Origin: Hydrogenoanaerobacterium saccharovorans
GTDB taxonomy: Bacteria; Bacillota; Clostridia; Oscillospirales; Ruminococcaceae
Length of the DNA: 64,000 nt
Direction of reading: 5' to 3'
Assembly (NCBI RefSeq): GCF_003814745.1
Contig: NZ_RKRD01000001.1
Coordinates: 682,001 to 746,000, forward strand
The notes under the pieces were generated by a model, which saw only the letters and a program-made list of their open reading frames with translations, did not search any database and was not told the DNA's origin. The position numbers and the translations under genes were made by a program. Numbering within the stretch: the first letter of the stretch is position 1; each line of letters starts with the position of its first letter. Shown one piece after another: positions 32,910 to 41,806 of this stretch.

Positions 32910-34130
32910 TTATTCGTGACGCAGTGCCTCGATTGGATTGAGTTTTGCGGCTTTTTTTGCAGGGTAAATACCAAAGAAAATACCAACCGAGCATGAGAAG
33001 CCAAGAGCGAGTGCAACATGCCACATGGTAATATCAGGTCTGATGGTGTCTTTTGCGATTGAGCTTACTATGCTGGAAACACCATGTGCACCTAAGATAC
33101 CTAAAGTCAAACCAATGGCACCGCCGATTAGGGAAAGGATAGCTGATTCGGTGAGAAACTGGAACATAATAGAACCTGTTTTAGCACCCAGCGATTTACG
33201 AATACCGATTTCTCGCGTTCGTTCGGTTACTGCAACCAGCATAATGTTCATAACACCGATACCGCCAACCAAAAGTGAAATTGCGGCGACGGCACCGATA
33301 AAGCCTGTGATGATATTCAGCATATTGTTAACCATATCAATCTGCCCCATCAAACTCTCTGCCTTATAAACATCCCTGCCGCGGTTGCTGTGGCGAGATT
33401 CCAAAACATTTTTTACCGAATTACCCATAGATTCAGCAAAAGCCGGGTCATCCGCCATAACATACATAGAATACAGCTTTTCATCAATACCGCCGATATT
33501 CATCATAGTGGTAATCGGCATATAAAAGAAATAAGGCATGCCTTCCATATAAAAGCCCCCAGACTGGCTTTTTGCCACGCCGAGGATTTTTGGTCTAGCA
33601 CGTTCACCAAAAATATTTATATCAAGCGTCATACCTGCCACATTGGTGTTGCCGAATAACTTCATAGCAGCCATTTCATCAATTACCACTACATTGCGCG
33701 CCGAGAGGTAATCTTCTTCACTGAAAAATCTTCCGGATATCATCTCGGTACGAGCAAGATAAATCATGTCGTCGCTGCCGCCGTAGATGACCGCATCGTT
33801 GGTCTTGGTTTTAAAACTGACGGAACCATAGGTGTTCCAATCAGGGGATATATACTTGACATGATCCACTTTTTGCTTGATTGCTTCAATATCCTCAAAG
33901 TTGATGTAATCCGATTCGGTTGCATTTTTATCTTGAACGGAAATGGTAACGGTGGATGAACCCATCTGCTCCATTGAGCCCATCAGATAGGCTTTGGCAC
34001 CGCCGCCTACACCCAAGATTATAATTACAGAACTGATGCCGATGATGATGCCCAGCATGGTTAAAAACGAACGCATTTTGTTGCTGCGTATACTGAACAT
34101 TGCCATCTTGATATTATCAATTATATTCAT
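32910..34130 (-). CDS. MacB-type ABC transporter permease (FtsX domain)
   Basis: The 406-aa permease has the MacB layout: helix 1 (about 20-42), a large extracytoplasmic domain (about 45-280, MacB_PCD-like), then three helices (about 280-305, 330-355, 365-388) with the EIGIRKSLGA motif between helices 2 and 3 and the closing NPIEALRHE. It lacks an ATPase domain. It follows the adaptor gene by 14 bases in a minus-strand operon; the only neighbouring ATPase is encoded divergently at 35959. Such systems move peptides, antibiotics or lipoproteins to the outside by mechanotransmission. Confidence 0.92.
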   Translation of the reverse strand: MNIIDNIKMAMFSIRSNKMRSFLTMLGIIIGISSVIIILGVGGGAKAYLMGSMEQMGSSTVTISVQDKNATESDYINFEDIEAIKQKVDHVKYISPDWNTYGSVSFKTKTNDAVIYGGSDDMIYLARTEMISGRFFSEEDYLSARNVVVIDEMAAMKLFGNTNVAGMTLDINIFGERARPKILGVAKSQSGGFYMEGMPYFFYMPITTMMNIGGIDEKLYSMYVMADDPAFAESMGNSVKNVLESRHSNRGRDVYKAESLMGQIDMVNNMLNIITGFIGAVAAISLLVGGIGVMNIMLVAVTERTREIGIRKSLGAKTGSIMFQFLTESAILSLIGGAIGLTLGILGAHGVSSIVSSIAKDTIRPDITMWHVALALGFSCSVGIFFGIYPAKKAAKLNPIEALRHE

Positions 34131-34144
34131 TGTTCACCACTCCC

Positions 34145-35578
34145 TTACGCAGCCGAAGCTGTTGATTCGGTAGCAGGAGCAGATTCTGCATCTTTAGGCG
34201 TTTCTACTTTTACAACGGGGAGAGTTTCGATTGTTGTGGGCGGGCTGAGAACAACCTTTTCGCCTTCTTTGAGACCATCAAAAATCTCAATATAGGTATC
34301 TGATGCATTACCGGTCTTAACATAGGTCTTTTCGTAGGTAAATACATCGGCTTTTTCGGTTGGAATCAGCTTATAGCAGAAGTCACCCTCTCGGTCGGTT
34401 AAAACTGCTTCTACAGGCAACGCAAGTGCATTGTCATTTGAGAAAGTTTCAATTTCTGCATCAAATTCCAAACCAATAATTAAGTTTGAATCGGGATTGC
34501 CGATGGTAATTTCTGCAGGAACCTGTGCAGCGGTTGTGTTGCCGCTGGAATTAACACCTTTTACAGCAACAGCACCGATTTTCGTAACTTTACCTTGGTA
34601 ATTCAATTCACCGAGTGATAAAGTTGCGGGCTGCTCAAGCTTAATGGTGCCAACATCGTATTTGCCGATATTAAATGTAGCGATGAGATTTTCGGTAGTT
34701 TGGATGACGCATGCGGTAGAGGTGTTTGTAGCGACGCCGCCCGCCACAAGGTTCATCTCGGTAACAATACCGTCAAAGTCAGCGACAATGCCCTTATCTT
34801 TTTGATATTTCTGCAAAGACGCAATGCTTATCTTCGCGCTTTCCATTGCATTTTCTGCTGTGGTGAGTGCGTTTTTTGCTTTGGAAAGGTCAGTTTCCGA
34901 GGTTTCTTGGTTTTCTAATCCTTCGCGTTCAATCTCTGCCTGTGTCAGCTTTTGCTGATAGCGTGTGTAAGCTTCATATCCAGGTTCACCCGGGGCAGGA
35001 TAACCGCCGTTATCGTCTCTGATTTTACGAATACGGGTGTTATAATTACGTATTTCTTCCGAAAGTTCATCAATATCTTTTTGCCGTTCTTCGTCTTTGT
35101 TATTAATTTCATCAAAATTGGTTTTTACATTTTCATAATTGATTTTTGCATCCTCTAGCGAAATTTGATTTAAACGAATTTGATTGTTCAAGTCTGTCAA
35201 ATCAAATGTGGCAATCAAATCTCCCGCTTTCACCGTGTCACCAACTTTAAAGTTGACTTTTACCGCCTTACTTTGCGGTGGTGCAAAATAAGCTTTGCTG
35301 TCGGGCGAACTGATGGTTGCCGTAGTACTTAGATAGGAATTGATTTTCTGGTAAGATACTTCTCCCGCTTTCACAGAAGGTATGTAGTTGGACGCTGCAT
35401 AAATGCTGTATCCAATATATCCTGCAATCAAAAGCAAGATAACGGACCAAATAATAGCCTTTTTTCTCTTCTTTTTGTTTTTCGGTTTTTTTACTTTTTT
35501 TGGTTTTGATACTTCAGCCGCTGAAACTGGTATAGTGGTGGTTTCTGAAGTTGCTTGTGCATTGGTTGTTTGCTCCAT
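34145..35578 (-). CDS. MacA/HlyD-type efflux adaptor protein
   Basis: The 477-aa protein links a MacB permease to the outside. It has a Lys-rich cytosolic N-terminus, one membrane anchor (about 38-60, AIIWSVILLLIAGYIGYSIY), a lipoyl/barrel-sandwich domain split around a long coiled coil (about 130-245, with DELSEEIRNYNTRIRK), a beta-barrel (about 290-375) and a membrane-proximal domain, ending in an Ala/Thr-rich tail. The ATG at 35578 is preceded by GCGGTG; a GTG at 35590 adds four residues. Its promoter (35620-35648) is close to consensus. Confidence 0.92.
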   Translation of the reverse strand: MEQTTNAQATSETTTIPVSAAEVSKPKKVKKPKNKKKRKKAIIWSVILLLIAGYIGYSIYAASNYIPSVKAGEVSYQKINSYLSTTATISSPDSKAYFAPPQSKAVKVNFKVGDTVKAGDLIATFDLTDLNNQIRLNQISLEDAKINYENVKTNFDEINNKDEERQKDIDELSEEIRNYNTRIRKIRDDNGGYPAPGEPGYEAYTRYQQKLTQAEIEREGLENQETSETDLSKAKNALTTAENAMESAKISIASLQKYQKDKGIVADFDGIVTEMNLVAGGVATNTSTACVIQTTENLIATFNIGKYDVGTIKLEQPATLSLGELNYQGKVTKIGAVAVKGVNSSGNTTAAQVPAEITIGNPDSNLIIGLEFDAEIETFSNDNALALPVEAVLTDREGDFCYKLIPTEKADVFTYEKTYVKTGNASDTYIEIFDGLKEGEKVVLSPPTTIETLPVVKVETPKDAESAPATESTASAA

Positions 35579-35619
35579 AAAATTATACACCGCTTTCTTA
35601 AATTGCCCTAAACAAGGTA

Positions 35620-35648
35620 ATTATACCCAACAGCAATTTTTTTGTCAA
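35620..35648 (-). promoter_or_regulatory. Promoter of the adaptor-permease operon
   Basis: On the minus strand TTGACA (35648-35643) and TATAAT (35625-35620) are both perfect consensus with a 17-base spacer, 42 bases before the ATG. Confidence 0.8.
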
Positions 35649-35755
35649 AAGAGGACATGTAAAATTATAATGAACAAACTAAGTATAAACACCAAGATTT
35701 TAAAAAAGTTTACAAATTCTGTGGCTAAATGTAGCGAATATCGCCGATGGGTTCG

Positions 35756-35784
35756 TTGCACTCTCTGTTTCAATATGGTAAGAT
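35756..35784 (+). promoter_or_regulatory. Promoter of the ATPase-surface protein-permease operon
   Basis: TTGCAC (35756-35761) and TAAGAT (35779-35784) are 17 bases apart. The start site would be near 35791, leaving a leader of about 165 bases before the ATPase start. Confidence 0.45.
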
Positions 35785-35958
35785 ATTTTTTAGATTAGTG
35801 GAAAAAGAATAGTATAACTTTTCTTTTCACTCGTGCAATAATTTCCTGATAAAAACATACTATTGTTTTGGAAAAGCCTGTTGAGCATAATTAACAGCAC
35901 AAATGATGCTCAAATTGCAGGATTGAGTGCAAATCATAAGATTGAAGAGGGATTACCA

Positions 35959-36765
35959 TTGAAAAAAGCGATGATTACGGTAAACAATCTTCGTAAGGTG
36001 TATAAGTTGGGCAGTGAAAAAGTCATCGCGCTGGATAATATCAACATCACGATTGGAGAAGGTGAAATCTGCTGTATCCTGGGTACTTCAGGTTCGGGTA
36101 AATCCACTCTGCTGAATATGCTAGCTGGGTTGGAAAAACCTACCCGCGGCCAGGTGTTGATTGGAAAGCACGACATTGCCAGGATGGATGAGACAGCTCT
36201 TGCGAAGTTTCGGCAAAAATATGTGGGGTTTGTATTTCAGTCATACAACCTGCTATCTGCGCTTACCGCACTAGAAAACGTGAGTATGCCGCTGATGTTC
36301 CGCGGTGTGAGTAAGGGTAAACGCAATAAAGCTGCAAAACACATGCTAAAAAATGTTGGGTTGGGCAATCGGTACGAGCACAAGCCTTCACAGATGTCGG
36401 GCGGTCAGCAGCAGCGTGTTGGTATAGCGCGTGCATTTGTCAGTAAGCCACGAATTGTATTTGCGGACGAGCCTACAGGAAACCTTGACACAAAGACAAC
36501 GATTGAGGTTATGGAGCTGATGGTGCAGATGTCGCGCGAAAACAACCAGACATTGATTATTGTTACGCATGACCCTGAAATAGCTGAATATGCCGATAGA
36601 ATTTTAACGCTGATTGACGGTAAAGTTGTGTCGGATGTATACAATGATTCCATAGCATTTAAAGGTGTTCACGCTGCCCGTGCAGCTGCAGCCGAGGAGG
36701 CAACAGCTGAGGAACTCGCAGCTAAAAATGCAGCACAGGCGGCAGCACAGGAGGAAAAGGAGTAA
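35959..36765 (+). CDS. ABC transporter ATP-binding protein (LolD/MacB type)
   Basis: The protein powers one or both neighbouring FtsX-type permeases. It shows Walker A GTSGSGKST, a VFQSYNLL Q-loop, the MSGGQQQRV signature, Walker B IVFADEPTG and THDPE switch His. Its C-terminus is an Ala/Glu-rich tail of about 35 residues. I choose TTG at 35959 because GAAGAGGGA lies just upstream (35945-35953), giving 268 aa; ATG at 35971 and an upstream start at 35863 are alternatives. It is followed after four bases by a secreted anchored protein and then a permease. Confidence 0.92.
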   Translation: MKKAMITVNNLRKVYKLGSEKVIALDNINITIGEGEICCILGTSGSGKSTLLNMLAGLEKPTRGQVLIGKHDIARMDETALAKFRQKYVGFVFQSYNLLSALTALENVSMPLMFRGVSKGKRNKAAKHMLKNVGLGNRYEHKPSQMSGGQQQRVGIARAFVSKPRIVFADEPTGNLDTKTTIEVMELMVQMSRENNQTLIIVTHDPEIAEYADRILTLIDGKVVSDVYNDSIAFKGVHAARAAAAEEATAEELAAKNAAQAAAQEEKE

Positions 36766-36769
36766 AACC

Positions 36770-38317
36770 ATGAAAACATCAACAAGAATTATTTGTATCT
36801 TTCTTGCAGCTCTTATGCTGCTTACCACATTTGGCATGCTGTTTTCGCAGCTTGCTTTTGCAGCAAACACAGACAGTAAAAGTGATACCAGCAGCAGTAA
36901 AAGCAGCAGTGACAGCAGCAGTAGCAGTTCATCCAGCAAGGATGATGACGACGGTTTCACATCTTCTGGTTCTCTAAGATTAGTTAACACCCCCAAATTT
37001 TTTAAAGTCGATAGCCATGGTGATGTTGTTGACAAAGATGGAGACCCCGCTAGAAGCGTTAAAAAAGGTTATGTATATAAAGTTGAAATGACAATCATTG
37101 ATCCGAATGTTGTTTATGATAATATAGATGGGTCAATAGGTGATTACAATATATATGTTGTAAGCACTGGAGGAAACTTTAGTACAATCAACACTGATGA
37201 TTTTGATTCTGATGCTAAAATATTAGCTCAAGGTAACAAAGGTGGTTCTCCTGAACTTACAATTGAGTTTTATGTTAAGTCAAACGGCAAAGGAAGAAAT
37301 ATGAATTTAGAAATAGGCTACACTTATAATAAAGTTCCTGTAGACGGTGCTACTAAAGGTGGTTCGTCACAGTCGCAAGGGACTATTAACGTTCGTGTGG
37401 GTGAGGCTGTACTTGATGATGATGCAAATGATACAGACGAAGACAGCTACCTGCTTGCTACTCCAAACATCATTGTAACTTCGTACAATTACGGCGGGCG
37501 CGATGTAATGGCAGGCAACGATTTCCCGCTTACGATCAACTTTGCAAACACCAGCAAAGATTTTAGTCTCGAAAACATCATTATGGATGTGACAACAAGC
37601 ACCGATCTTTCTATATCAAACGGTTCCAACTCCGCGTATATTGAAAATTTGAGCAAAGGCGAATCTCAAACAAAAACGCTGCAGATAACCGCAAGCTCAT
37701 CGATTGAGCCTAAACCACAGCAGGTAACTGTGAAATTCTCTTATGAATACATACTGGATAAAACCAGAAAAACAGGTGAAAGAACCGAAGTTTTGGCAAT
37801 TCCCATTGTACAGCTCGATCGCTTTAGCGTTGGCGAATTGAGCGTACCCGATCAAATTTGGCCGGGTGATAACGCTTATATCAGCATTGACTATGTCAAC
37901 AAAGGCAAATCAGAAATTCCCAACCTTTCGGCTCGGCTTGAAAGTGACGCTCCGGGAATCAGCGACAGTCAGGTTGTCGGTAACGTTAAACCCGGCGATT
38001 CCGGTACCATTGATTTTACCGTTACAGTAAATGAACCGGGAGATATCAGCGGTAAAATCATTGTTACTTACGAGGATGCCAAGGGGAATGAAAAATCAGT
38101 TGAACGCCCATTTTCTACTACCGTAATGGATATGGGTGGTATGATGCCGGGGGAAGAACCTACAGATGTACCGCAGCCTATGCCTGAAGATAAGCCCAAT
38201 ACGGCAACCATTGTAATGGCAGTTGTCGGCGGATTGATGATAGCAGGCCTTACAGGAACGGTAATTGTAAAAAAAGTAAAATTGAAGAGGGAAGACGAAC
38301 AAGATGAAGACATTTGA
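36770..38317 (+). CDS. Secreted, membrane-anchored CARDB/NEW3-like multidomain protein
   Basis: The 515-aa protein has a signal peptide (about 1-30, FLAALMLLTTFGMLFSQLAFA), a 30-residue Ser/Asp linker, a beta-rich domain (about 65-220), an acidic linker (DDDANDTDEDS) and two tandem immunoglobulin-like domains of the CARDB/NEW3 kind found in S-layer-associated proteins (about 235-350 and 355-455; motifs NYGGRDVMAGNDFPLTINF and DQIWPGDNAYISIDYVN). A Pro-rich stretch and one C-terminal helix (about 485-507) anchor it. It sits between an ABC ATPase and its permease, so it is probably the external scaffold or substrate-handling part of the exporter. GGAAAAGGAG lies before the ATG. Confidence 0.85.
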   Translation: MKTSTRIICIFLAALMLLTTFGMLFSQLAFAANTDSKSDTSSSKSSSDSSSSSSSSKDDDDGFTSSGSLRLVNTPKFFKVDSHGDVVDKDGDPARSVKKGYVYKVEMTIIDPNVVYDNIDGSIGDYNIYVVSTGGNFSTINTDDFDSDAKILAQGNKGGSPELTIEFYVKSNGKGRNMNLEIGYTYNKVPVDGATKGGSSQSQGTINVRVGEAVLDDDANDTDEDSYLLATPNIIVTSYNYGGRDVMAGNDFPLTINFANTSKDFSLENIIMDVTTSTDLSISNGSNSAYIENLSKGESQTKTLQITASSSIEPKPQQVTVKFSYEYILDKTRKTGERTEVLAIPIVQLDRFSVGELSVPDQIWPGDNAYISIDYVNKGKSEIPNLSARLESDAPGISDSQVVGNVKPGDSGTIDFTVTVNEPGDISGKIIVTYEDAKGNEKSVERPFSTTVMDMGGMMPGEEPTDVPQPMPEDKPNTATIVMAVVGGLMIAGLTGTVIVKKVKLKREDEQDEDI

Positions 38318-39710
38318 TTTAATTTCAATGTGCTTCCGCAACCTCTTTCGTCGTAAAATGCGTACGGTTCTCACGGTTTTGGGCGTAGTAATTGGCACAT
38401 GTGCCATTATCGTAACAGTTTCTTTGGGGCTTGGTATGACCAAAATTCAAGAAGAAGCTTTGGCGCAAATGGGAGATTTGACTAAAATTGAGATTTACAA
38501 CCGTGGCGGAGGAGGTAAGGAATCCCCTGTTTTAGATGATAAAACAATCAAACAGATTGCTCAGCTTGAGGGTGTAGAAATTGTTACCCCTTTGGCACGG
38601 GCCGATTGGGATGCAATGGAATTTTGGATAGGCGATAAATTTCGTTTTAGCTCACAAGTGATTGGTATCTACCCCGAGGCAATGGAAAAACTGGGTTACG
38701 AGATGAAAGAAGGCGGCTACCTTACCGAGGGCAACGGCAAAAAGATACCGATTGTTTTGGGCGAAAAGGCTGCTTATCAGTTTTACAATACAAAAAAAAG
38801 AGATGGCTGGGTTTATCCGTATCCCGATGCTAACGGCAAAATCCCTGATCCGTTGGTTAATGTTATGAAAGATGAAATCACTCTTCGTTTGGGCAGAAGT
38901 GATGAAGAAAAAATAAAACTGGTTGAGTATGAAGTTCAGCCCCAAGGCGTGCTGATTGCCGACTATAGCAAGGGTTGGGAAACAGAAGATTCTGTTTTTA
39001 TGCCAATCGATGAAATGAAGCGTTTGGTTTCGGAATATAAAAAGTTAAATAAAATCAAAGAAAACCCCAATAGTGATAAAGGCTACCAAAATGTTGTGGT
39101 AAAAACCAGCGACATTAAATACGTTGAGAGCGTTGAAAGCTATATCTCAGAAACCCTTGGTTTTAATACCAACAGTATGGAGAGCATACGAAAACCAATG
39201 CAACAGCAAATTAAGCAGCAAAGCATGGTACTTGGCGGGCTTGGTTTGATTTCACTGGTTGTTGCAGCAATCGGTATTACCAATACAATGGTAATGTCTA
39301 TCTACGAGCGTACCCGCGAAATTGGTATTATGAAGGTACTGGGCTGTGAGGTGCCCAATATTCGCACTATGTTCCTTACCGAAGCAGGAATCATTGGTTT
39401 AATGGGCGGTATTGCAGGCACCATTTTCAGCTTTGGTATCAGCTGGGTTATCAATAATTGGGAGACAATTAAGATGGCTTTGGGTATGGTAGGCGATCAA
39501 GGCGGTGAAATGGGCGGCTTCGGCGGTATGATGGGTGGCATGGGCGGTATGATAGGCGGTATGGCAGGCGGCTCAAAAGTATCGCTTATTCCCCCGTGGC
39601 TTGTACTGGTTGCGGTAGTGTTTGGTATATTTATCGGTTTGGTTTCTGGTTTTACACCTGCGAACAGAGCGGTTAAAATCAGTGCGTTAGAAGCGATTAA
39701 GCACGACTAA
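38304..39710 (+). CDS. FtsX/MacB-type ABC permease with a Met/Gly-rich loop
   Basis: The 468-aa permease has helix 1 (about 20-43), an extracytoplasmic domain (about 45-305), and helices 2-4 (about 310-335, 358-385, 432-455), with REIGIMKVLGCEV between helices 2 and 3 and the end motif SALEAIKHD. Unlike the permease at 32910, it carries a run of Gly and Met (about residues 392-425, patterns such as GGMMGGMGGM) in the extracytoplasmic loop between helices 3 and 4. Its start overlaps the preceding gene by 14 bases, so the three genes form one translationally linked exporter. Confidence 0.92.
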   Translation: MKTFDLISMCFRNLFRRKMRTVLTVLGVVIGTCAIIVTVSLGLGMTKIQEEALAQMGDLTKIEIYNRGGGGKESPVLDDKTIKQIAQLEGVEIVTPLARADWDAMEFWIGDKFRFSSQVIGIYPEAMEKLGYEMKEGGYLTEGNGKKIPIVLGEKAAYQFYNTKKRDGWVYPYPDANGKIPDPLVNVMKDEITLRLGRSDEEKIKLVEYEVQPQGVLIADYSKGWETEDSVFMPIDEMKRLVSEYKKLNKIKENPNSDKGYQNVVVKTSDIKYVESVESYISETLGFNTNSMESIRKPMQQQIKQQSMVLGGLGLISLVVAAIGITNTMVMSIYERTREIGIMKVLGCEVPNIRTMFLTEAGIIGLMGGIAGTIFSFGISWVINNWETIKMALGMVGDQGGEMGGFGGMMGGMGGMIGGMAGGSKVSLIPPWLVLVAVVFGIFIGLVSGFTPANRAVKISALEAIKHD

Positions 39711-39746
39711 AAAATAAAGGACACCAAAAAGGTGTCCTTTATTTTT
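39711..39746 (+). terminator. Terminator of the exporter operon
   Basis: AAATAAAGGACACC pairs with GGTGTCCTTTATTT around five A residues and is followed by T residues. It starts immediately at the permease stop. Confidence 0.85.
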
Positions 39747-39830
39747 TAATTGAAATGCACTATAATAATCATAAAGCTCGTGGTACAAAACACGAGGATT
39801 TTAAGACAAAAAAATGAAAGGATGAATCGT

Positions 39831-40583
39831 ATGAAACTGATTTCATGGAATGTGAACGGTTTGCGCGCCTGTATGAACAAGGGGTTTGCAGATTTTTTTA
39901 ATGAGATAGATGCGGATATGTTTTGCGTACAAGAAACCAAAATGCAGCAAGATCAAGCGGATTTTATTTTTGACGGATACACTCAATATTGGAACAGTGC
40001 CGTGAAAAAGGGCTATTCGGGTACAGCTGTTTTTACGCGCATCACTCCGCTTTCGGTGGAATATGGCATCGGCATTGAGGAACATGCGCAAGAAGGGCGG
40101 GTAATTACGCTGGAGTTTGAACGTTTTTATCTTGTCAATGTGTATACACCCAACGCACAAAGAGGGCTCACTCGCTTGGACTATCGTATGCAATGGGAAG
40201 ATGACTTCCGAGCTTATGTTTGCAAATTGGACAAGGTAAAACCGGTGGTTATCTGCGGTGATATGAACGTAGCACACCAAGAAATCGATATCAAAAATGC
40301 AAAATCGAACCGCGGAAATGCAGGTTTTTCAGATGAAGAACGCGAAAAGATGACCGACCTGCTGGATGCGGGCTTTGTGGATTCGTTCCGCTGCCTCAAC
40401 CCCGATTTGAAAGACGCATATACGTGGTGGTCGTACATGTTTAACGCCCGTGCCAACAATACCGGGTGGCGTATTGATTATTTTTTGGTTTCGCAGCAGC
40501 TGAAGGACGAAATAAAAGATGCGAAAATTCATGCACAGGTGATGGGCAGCGACCATTGCCCTGTGGAGCTGGATATTTTTTAA
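39831..40583 (+). CDS. xth: Exodeoxyribonuclease III (ExoIII/ExoA, AP endonuclease)
   Basis: This DNA-repair enzyme cuts at abasic sites and trims 3' ends. The 250-aa protein has the family motifs LISWNVNGLRA (2-12), DMFCVQETK (metal Glu), LVNVYTPNAQ, VVICGDMNVAH (Asp/Asn catalytic), WWSYMFNARANNTGWRIDYFLVS and a final GSDHCPVEL with the catalytic His. The start at 39831 has AAAGGATG upstream; the reading frame is open further upstream without a ribosome site. It is followed 14 bases later by a DUF1653 gene. Confidence 0.95.
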   Translation: MKLISWNVNGLRACMNKGFADFFNEIDADMFCVQETKMQQDQADFIFDGYTQYWNSAVKKGYSGTAVFTRITPLSVEYGIGIEEHAQEGRVITLEFERFYLVNVYTPNAQRGLTRLDYRMQWEDDFRAYVCKLDKVKPVVICGDMNVAHQEIDIKNAKSNRGNAGFSDEEREKMTDLLDAGFVDSFRCLNPDLKDAYTWWSYMFNARANNTGWRIDYFLVSQQLKDEIKDAKIHAQVMGSDHCPVELDIF

Positions 40584-40597
40584 AAAGGAAAATTGAT

Positions 40598-40816
40598 ATG
40601 AATTATGAGATTAAACCGGGGCTTTACCGCCACTTTAAAGGCAACCAATACCGTGTACTCTACACCGCCCGCCACTCCGAAACCTTAGAGGAATATGTGG
40701 TTTATCAAGCACTTTATGGCGAGGGCGGCATTTGGGTGCGCCCTGCAAGCATGTGGAACGAAACCGTAGAACGCGACGGAAAAACTTATAAGCGCTTTAC
40801 TAAAATTGAGGAATAA
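40598..40816 (+). CDS. DUF1653 family protein
   Basis: The 72-aa protein follows the DUF1653 pattern: KPGLYRHFKGNQYRVLYTARHSETLE, YVVYQALYGEGGIWVRP, then MWNETVERDGK...RF. The domain is small and strand-rich; function is unknown. AAAAAGGAAAA precedes the ATG. It probably shares the exonuclease transcript. Confidence 0.9.
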   Translation: MNYEIKPGLYRHFKGNQYRVLYTARHSETLEEYVVYQALYGEGGIWVRPASMWNETVERDGKTYKRFTKIEE

Positions 40817-41344
40817 CTAATTATTTAGAAAAAACTGAATAAAAATATAAATTACAGAGATTATAAACGAAAAAATTATAAAGAACAGCCAGATGCGAAT
40901 AAGAATTTTTGTTATAGTTTTTCGTACGTCAAATGAACGATAACTTGTGTTGCTCCAAGAACTGGTGGGTTTGCTTATTTCTTCTTTAGTAGTCAAATAA
41001 GCGGCAACAATCTCTGTCGCGGTGTTTATGTCTTTTTCATCTACATAAATATCAGCAGTCGAACTAGGCTGTCCAAAATACAATTTTAGGTGAGAACCGT
41101 AGGGTTGATTTTTCGTAAAATATGCAATTTCATTTTGGCGTAGTAAATCTGTAATCTGTCTTATTTTAACCTCATTATTAGATGATAGAAAGAAAACAGG
41201 TTGACTGCACTCGGAAAAATAATTGAAATTCTCGTCTTGCTTCTGTGGTTCCTGTGGAAGTTCATCAACCAACTCCGCACCGCAATCGGAACATTTGAAA
41301 AAGCCATCGCGATATTCTGTTTTACAGTTTGGGCACCAAGGCAA
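40817..41344 (-). CDS. Zinc-ribbon protein with DUF2007-like domain and C-terminal membrane helix
   Basis: The 175-aa protein starts PWCPNCKTEYRDGFFKCSDCG, a classical zinc ribbon (two CxxC pairs), followed by a DUF2007-like alpha/beta domain (about 50-115) and a hydrophobic tail helix (about 147-172). Such proteins are common in Clostridia; function is not known. The start is TTG at 41344, eight bases after AAGGAGGA; no ATG is available there. It converges on the DUF1653 gene with adjacent stops. Confidence 0.82.
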   Translation of the reverse strand: MPWCPNCKTEYRDGFFKCSDCGAELVDELPQEPQKQDENFNYFSECSQPVFFLSSNNEVKIRQITDLLRQNEIAYFTKNQPYGSHLKLYFGQPSSTADIYVDEKDINTATEIVAAYLTTKEEISKPTSSWSNTSYRSFDVRKTITKILIRIWLFFIIFSFIISVIYIFIQFFLNN

Positions 41345-41441
41345 TGCAATTCCTCCTTATTACAGTCACACATTTATAATTGTTTTTAGAATAGCAGTTT
41401 AATTATATCATTGCAAATACATGAAGTGGAAAGATTATATC

Positions 41442-41486
41442 AAAAAAAGAGATGCAGATGTTTAAAAAACTCTGCATCTCTTTTTT
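41442..41486 (-). terminator. Bidirectional terminator beside azlD
   Basis: AAAAAAAGAGATGCAGA (from 41442) pairs with TCTGCATCTCTTTTTT (41471-41486). On the minus strand it would end the azlCD transcript and includes the azlD stop codon. Confidence 0.75.
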
Positions 41487-41806
41487 CAAGTAATTATTTT
41501 TACTATCTGCTCTGTAATAAATACCGCAGCAGTAGAGCCCAATGCAACGGTAATCAGGCTTTTATTCCAATAGGCAAGTGCCAGTGCAGCAAACAAGCCA
41601 ACCACTGCCGAAACCAATGCGGAAGTGGAATAGAGGATATCAGGAAATGTCATAGCCGCAAGCACAGCATAAGGCACATACTGCAAAAAAGACTGTATAA
41701 AGCGGTTTTGGATTTTGCGCTTCATAAAAGTAAGCGGAAGCATACGTGGTATATACGTTACAAGTGCCATAACTGCAATTGCGGTGAAAATACGGGTATA
41801 GTTCAT
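41486..41806 (-). CDS. azlD: Branched-chain amino acid exporter small subunit AzlD
   Basis: The 106-aa membrane protein has four predicted helices and the AzlD pattern (YIPRMLPLTFMKRKIQNRFIQSFLQYVPYAVLAAMTFPD). With AzlC it exports branched-chain amino acids or their analogues such as 4-azaleucine. Its ATG at 41806 overlaps the azlC stop (ATGA). Confidence 0.93.
   Translation of the reverse strand: MNYTRIFTAIAVMALVTYIPRMLPLTFMKRKIQNRFIQSFLQYVPYAVLAAMTFPDILYSTSALVSAVVGLFAALALAYWNKSLITVALGSTAAVFITEQIVKIIT

Larger units (their letters stand above)
35579..35958. other. Divergent control region of the two export operons
   Basis: It has a consensus minus-strand promoter (35620-35648) for the adaptor/permease operon and a plus-strand promoter (35756-35784) for the ATPase operon. 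The ATPase frame stays open upstream to 35863 but without a good start. Nothing else is seen. Confidence 0.5.

Noticed and set aside
36665..36769. An earlier start for the surface protein within the ATPase gene
   Set aside because: The frame is open upstream, but the AAGGAG site and the signal peptide both fix the start at 36770.
39473..39578. A CRISPR or tandem DNA repeat in the Gly/Met-rich segment
   Set aside because: The repetition comes from short degenerate GGC/ATG codons within an intact reading frame; there are no spacers or regular units. No CRISPR array was seen anywhere in the window.
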